The notes beneath the pieces were generated by a model. That model had not been told where the DNA came from. It did no database searches and saw nothing but the letters and a program-made list of their open reading frames with translations. 64,000 nt of DNA. Source: Epiperipatus broadwayi (Eukaryota > Onychophora > Udeonychophora > Euonychophora > Peripatidae). The translations under genes were made by a program, and so were the position numbers. Below are positions 60,490-64,000 of this stretch, piece by piece (the first letter of the stretch is position 1; each line of letters starts with the position of its first letter). The DNA is taken from contig JAQFVV010013080.1 of NCBI GenBank assembly GCA_028023455.1, positions 186,001 through 250,000 on the forward strand. Reading direction: 5' to 3'.

Positions 60490-62060
60490 AGAGATTCCAA
60501 TTAGTAGATTTATTAGTATTTTATTAAGTCATTTAATTCTTACATTCTAGCCATATATTCAACAATCATTAAAGGCATGATTTATGATTTGTGTTTCTCC
60601 ATATTTACATAGATGAGGCCCTTAAATTTCATTTATGAATAAGATGAGAATTGTAATCATAAGTTGTCCTGAACCTGTTGACTCATATTTCTGTTGCATC
60701 TAAGAAGATCAAATTAATTAGTTTATTATTGGATTTGTAAAAACAAATTTGTTTGGAATCTCATAAATTCATTTTTATGCTATAATTTATTGATTGCAGA
60801 CTTTTGATTGAGTATCTAAAAAGGGGGTCTTGATTGAAGATGAAGTGTGAAACTATAAAGTTATTGTCAAGTCTTATTTGCTTAATAGCTTTATTTATAT
60901 ATTGTGAAACAATTTGCCTTTTGAAATCTGATCATGAAATATGTAAATGAATAGCCATTGTAAAGAAGCTGATTTGAGTGTACCAGTAATATTTCTAATG
61001 GTAATATGTAATTAAGTATCCAGAAGTCTAGTGAAAGAACTTTTTCTCTAAATGTGCGATAGTATTCACCAGATAGATGTACTTACAGCAAAAGGAATTT
61101 TCTATGAGGTACTTGCATTACAATACCAAGTAGTGTTAACAAATTTTTTAAGTAGATTATTCTTGGAAATTAATTTTGGTTTAACCTTAGATAAATGAAG
61201 AAAATAAATATCTATAATCCAAGAATATACCTAAATAGCATGGAATAGGATTATATTTTAGCCTATTATTTGCAAAAAAGTTATATTCAGATTACAACAT
61301 TATTTCTTGTTATTTAAATGAAAAATTGATTACATTGTTTTCATTTGGTTATAAGTTTGACTCCAGTCTTTAAAAACATATGTCAATCTTTTCATATACA
61401 TATTAAGAGACTTTTCTAACTCAAAAAAAGGTTTTCTTTTGAGAAGTCAAAGCAATATCAGCATAAATTTATTCCCTGCATTCTGTTTTTTGCAGGTCAA
61501 TAATAAATATATTGAATAAAGTGAGAGAATGTTTAACTTTTGTATTATTTGAATTTTTTTATTGAGATTATCTTATCAAGTGAATTAATGGTTTTCTTGT
61601 ATTAAATTTTTTTTTTAGAAATATTTAGAAGAGGCATTTTTTTTAACCACAGTCATAAGTTGAAGTTAGATCAATAAAGTAGTTATCAGTATTTATTTTG
61701 ATGTTTATTAGTTATCAGTGTTTAAATCATTTTGAAAGCTTTTTTCAAATATGAGCTATTGTAGATAAAAATATGTTCACAGCAGTTACTTTCTGGTCTA
61801 AACTTGGCATATTCTATATGTATATGGTTCTCAAATATTGACAAAATTTTTATAAGTATTCTTTCACAAAGCTTATAAGAAAACACTATTGGGTGATATT
61901 TTTTTTGATCTTGCTGGGTTTATTTGATTTTAACACTGCTATAATTTTACTTTTATGCTAAATTTTTGAATAATTTCTGTATGAACAATCCCTGAAAAGT
62001 TTTCCCAATCATATTCTGACTTTAAGGTCTTAATTTAAAGGGGGGGGGGGGATTCTGAAT
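60490..62060 (-). mobile_element. second LINE family, 3' portion with RT relic
   Basis: Minus-strand translation near 61750-61860 gives ALCERILIKILSIFENH followed by YAKFRPESNCCEHIF. This resembles the LLSVPGKVL...QAGFRPGRSCTDQIF region of some LINE reverse transcriptases. About 100 bp further on in that sense (61630-61675) YFIDLTSTYD occupies the place of NFIDFEKAFD, with the first catalytic Asp retained. The RT wording differs from the RTE family in this window, so I treat it as a separate LINE. Its 3' part (60490-60960) is shared with the insertion in RTE copy B at 21520-21975. Frames are destroyed. The 3' end abuts the leader of RTE copy G. Confidence 0.6.
62040..62051 (+). repeat. run of twelve G
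   Basis: Twelve consecutive G in AT-rich DNA, at the edge of the second LINE family copy. Confidence 0.95.
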
Positions 62061-62566
62061 ATATGCTATATTCCTCTAAGGCATTTCCTAGTTTGAGACA
62101 ATTAAGGGCAAAGTTCAAGTTTATAAATTTTTTACAAGTTTAAAAACAAATTGATATTAGAGGAACATTATAATAAGAGCAGCTTTGATATCTGATCTAA
62201 TGATGCTTTTTGTCATTTCTATATCTTAGTTTTAGAAGCTTTACATATAAGATTTATAACACCATTGATATTAGTATTACTTTTAGGGGTTCTTTTACAG
62301 CCACTGAGTTTCTTGAAAATGACTATCCTTATGACTTGATTTTGTAACATTTACTTCTCCATGCCCTCTCTTTGCTTTTGTTTTCTAGCTTTATTTATTG
62401 ATATTTAGTAATCAAAAATTGGCTGTAAAGAGTACTGTTGATATCATGGGAGATAGATTTTGTCAGCTTTTATTATAAGTTTGCCTTAAACTTATCATTG
62501 TAAAAGAGAATTTGAACAGATTTTATTAATATTCTACTCAAAATATCTCACACATGAGCTCCCAAT

Positions 62567-62946
62567 CTGGGGTACTTATACTCCCTGGGGGTATGGGAAG
62601 CTTGTCCAGGGATATGGTGATTAATAGGGAAATAAGTATATTATACTATTAATATATTCCAAAAATAGTTGTTAGCAACATTATCATGCTATTCCATCCA
62701 TACTGGCAATATCTGTCAGCCATAGCATTTCAGATCTCTTTTCAAACATGGACACAATGATGTTACCTAGACATTTTCTCACTGAAGGAATTGATAACTC
62801 AGAATGCCTCAAAAAGGGATTTATTTAGAAAATAAAGTTTTTATGAAAACCTAAATACTGTTTATATTTTATAATGAAAAGGGGATACTGGGCAATTTAC
62901 TAAAAAATCCAAGAAGGTATGGGTACCAAAAGGTTGGAAACCCCAG
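62567..62946. mobile_element. hAT-like MITE, 380 bp, no clear target duplication
   Basis: Termini CTGGGGTACTTATACTCCC and, inverted, CTGGGGTTTCCAACC share the outer 7 bp (10 bp counting the AAT/ATT flanks). The right end (AAAAGGTTGGAAACCCCAG) closely resembles the right end of the hAT MITE at 54963 (AAAAAGGTTGGGGACCCCTG). Subterminal GGGTAT/ATACCC pairs lie inside. Flanks do not show an 8-bp duplication, so the exact boundary or family is uncertain. Confidence 0.6.
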
Positions 62947-63950
62947 ATTCTAGTATATCTGCTAAAGTTAATTTATCTTAAATTCCATCTTTCCTGTTTG
63001 CAGCCATTATCATCATTTTTTATTTAATTAAATATTTAGTAGATTATGTTGTTAATTAAATCTATTCAGTTTATTCTATATCTTGAATTAAAATGAATTT
63101 ACATGACTATTTCATCTTTTAATTTTATTTACTCCTTATATATAATATTTTATTTTCATCTTCTTTTTTTAATAAACACTTTAATATATATATATATATT
63201 TAATTTCCAGTTTTAAATACCATGATATTATAAAATCGAAGTATGTTATTATATTCTCAATTTTATGAAAACATAATTTTAAGTAAAAGCCTTTAATAAA
63301 TAGCATAAAACATGAAGAAAATCACGTAAAAAAGTCATTAGCAAACTATTATTATGTTCAACACAATTTTCAAGTAAAAGAAGATAGATTATACTATGAA
63401 TAAAAAGGGGGGAAAAATAGTATTATTGGAGAAAATAGAAAGGCAATAACTATAATTCATGACAGGATATTTGATCTAGGAATAAGATTGTTATTTGTAA
63501 CATTGTTCCTGTGGGTGGTAAATATTATATTTTCATTAGCTTGCACACAGTATTATTGGAGGTAATATATTATTTTTTAGTTTGCATGGAAAGTATTATC
63601 TTAATAAATGTGGTTATGCTTATATATATATGTTTTAATCAAAGGTGTTTGAAAGCAAATGGAAATATAAATTAATAATAATAAATTTATATTTTATTAT
63701 TAGCTGTGAATGAATAAAGAAGATAATCTCATTCATATCAGGAAGACTAGTTTGCAGAATGAATTTTTTTTTCTGTTTATCTTTTAAGATCTTTTTTAAA
63801 ATTAAATTTTTTTATTTTTTAAAATAATATACTGTATTAATTTTTTTTACAACAGGAATATTTTTTTTAACAGGAAATCAACTAAAGTTGCTATTTCATA
63901 TCATAATCTTCAACTTTTAAATAGTTTAAAATATATTGTATTTATGAGTT
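62947..63950. other. AT-rich DNA, no gene seen
   Basis: Contains a (TA)n run at about 63184-63200. Nothing else recognised. Confidence 0.55.
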
Positions 63951-63954
63951 TGAA

Positions 63955-64000
63955 CATCATTATCATCATTTTCAATCATTATCGATCCATTGCAGGATTT
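63955..64000 (-). mobile_element. RTE LINE tail entering at the window edge
   Basis: Starts with an ATC-type repeat (catcattatcatcattttca) followed by atcattatcgatccattgca, matching copy C's 3' end at 22588-22625 (catcatcatcaaccattatcaatccactgca). A further minus-strand RTE copy therefore begins here and continues beyond the window. Confidence 0.8.

Noticed and set aside
1-64000. CRISPR arrays, bacterial operons, rRNA genes or intact tRNAs
   Set aside because: No regularly spaced short repeats, no operon-like coding, no rRNA-like conserved core and no complete cloverleaf were noticed. The content is that of an animal genome rich in transposons.

Overview
The window looks like animal nuclear DNA, probably from an invertebrate with a large, very AT-rich and transposon-filled genome. 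The signs are roughly three-quarters or more A+T, many homopolymer and AT microsatellite runs, no dense coding, and decayed RTE-type LINEs, hAT and Tigger/pogo DNA transposons, short palindromic MITEs and fold-back elements. I cannot name the species. Cnidarian, arthropod, flatworm and other AT-rich lineages would all fit. I see no host gene with recognisable exons, no rRNA and no intact tRNA. All recognisable protein-coding sequence belongs to mobile elements, and all of it is broken.

Layout. 1-4.4 kb is AT-rich DNA without an identified gene, with a purine-rich stretch at 1.4-2.5 kb. A decayed Tigger/pogo transposase lies at 4.4-5.3 kb (minus). 5.3-17 kb is mostly featureless, apart from a LINE reverse transcriptase relic near 8.1-8.6 kb and a 260-bp MITE at 13.7-14.0 kb. 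From 17.1 to 25.4 kb three copies of one RTE family lie in the same orientation (A, B and C, minus strand), with a short opposite-strand fragment (D) facing C tail-to-tail. Copy C is the best preserved. 25-35 kb holds small hairpin elements and a 1.07-kb pogo/Tigger-like element. 35.9-44.8 kb is one RTE copy (E, plus strand) split by two insertions: a 2.3-kb unknown segment and a 3.7-kb hAT transposon fossil. The hAT itself contains a 1-kb palindrome made partly from its own transposase sequence. 45.7-47.3 kb is a long inverted-repeat element carrying a nested hairpin MITE, followed by a 332-bp insertion with a 16-bp direct repeat. 51.7-54.5 kb is RTE copy F, and next to it is a hAT MITE with a perfect 8-bp target duplication. 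56.9-60.5 kb is RTE copy G, split by a very young-looking 0.8-kb palindrome. 60.5-62.1 kb is a second LINE family. The window ends on the tail of another RTE copy.

How it fits together. RTE copies A-G supply the backbone, and later elements (hAT, fold-backs, a second LINE) landed inside them, so the insertion order can be read from the nesting. Several short elements are probably non-autonomous passengers of hAT- and pogo/Tigger-type transposases, whose decayed relatives also lie in the window. The structurally most unusual items are the three large palindromic or long-inverted-repeat loci (41.7-42.7, 45.7-47.3 and 57.5-58.3 kb) and an unclassified repeat present twice in the window (19.4 and 48.7 kb).
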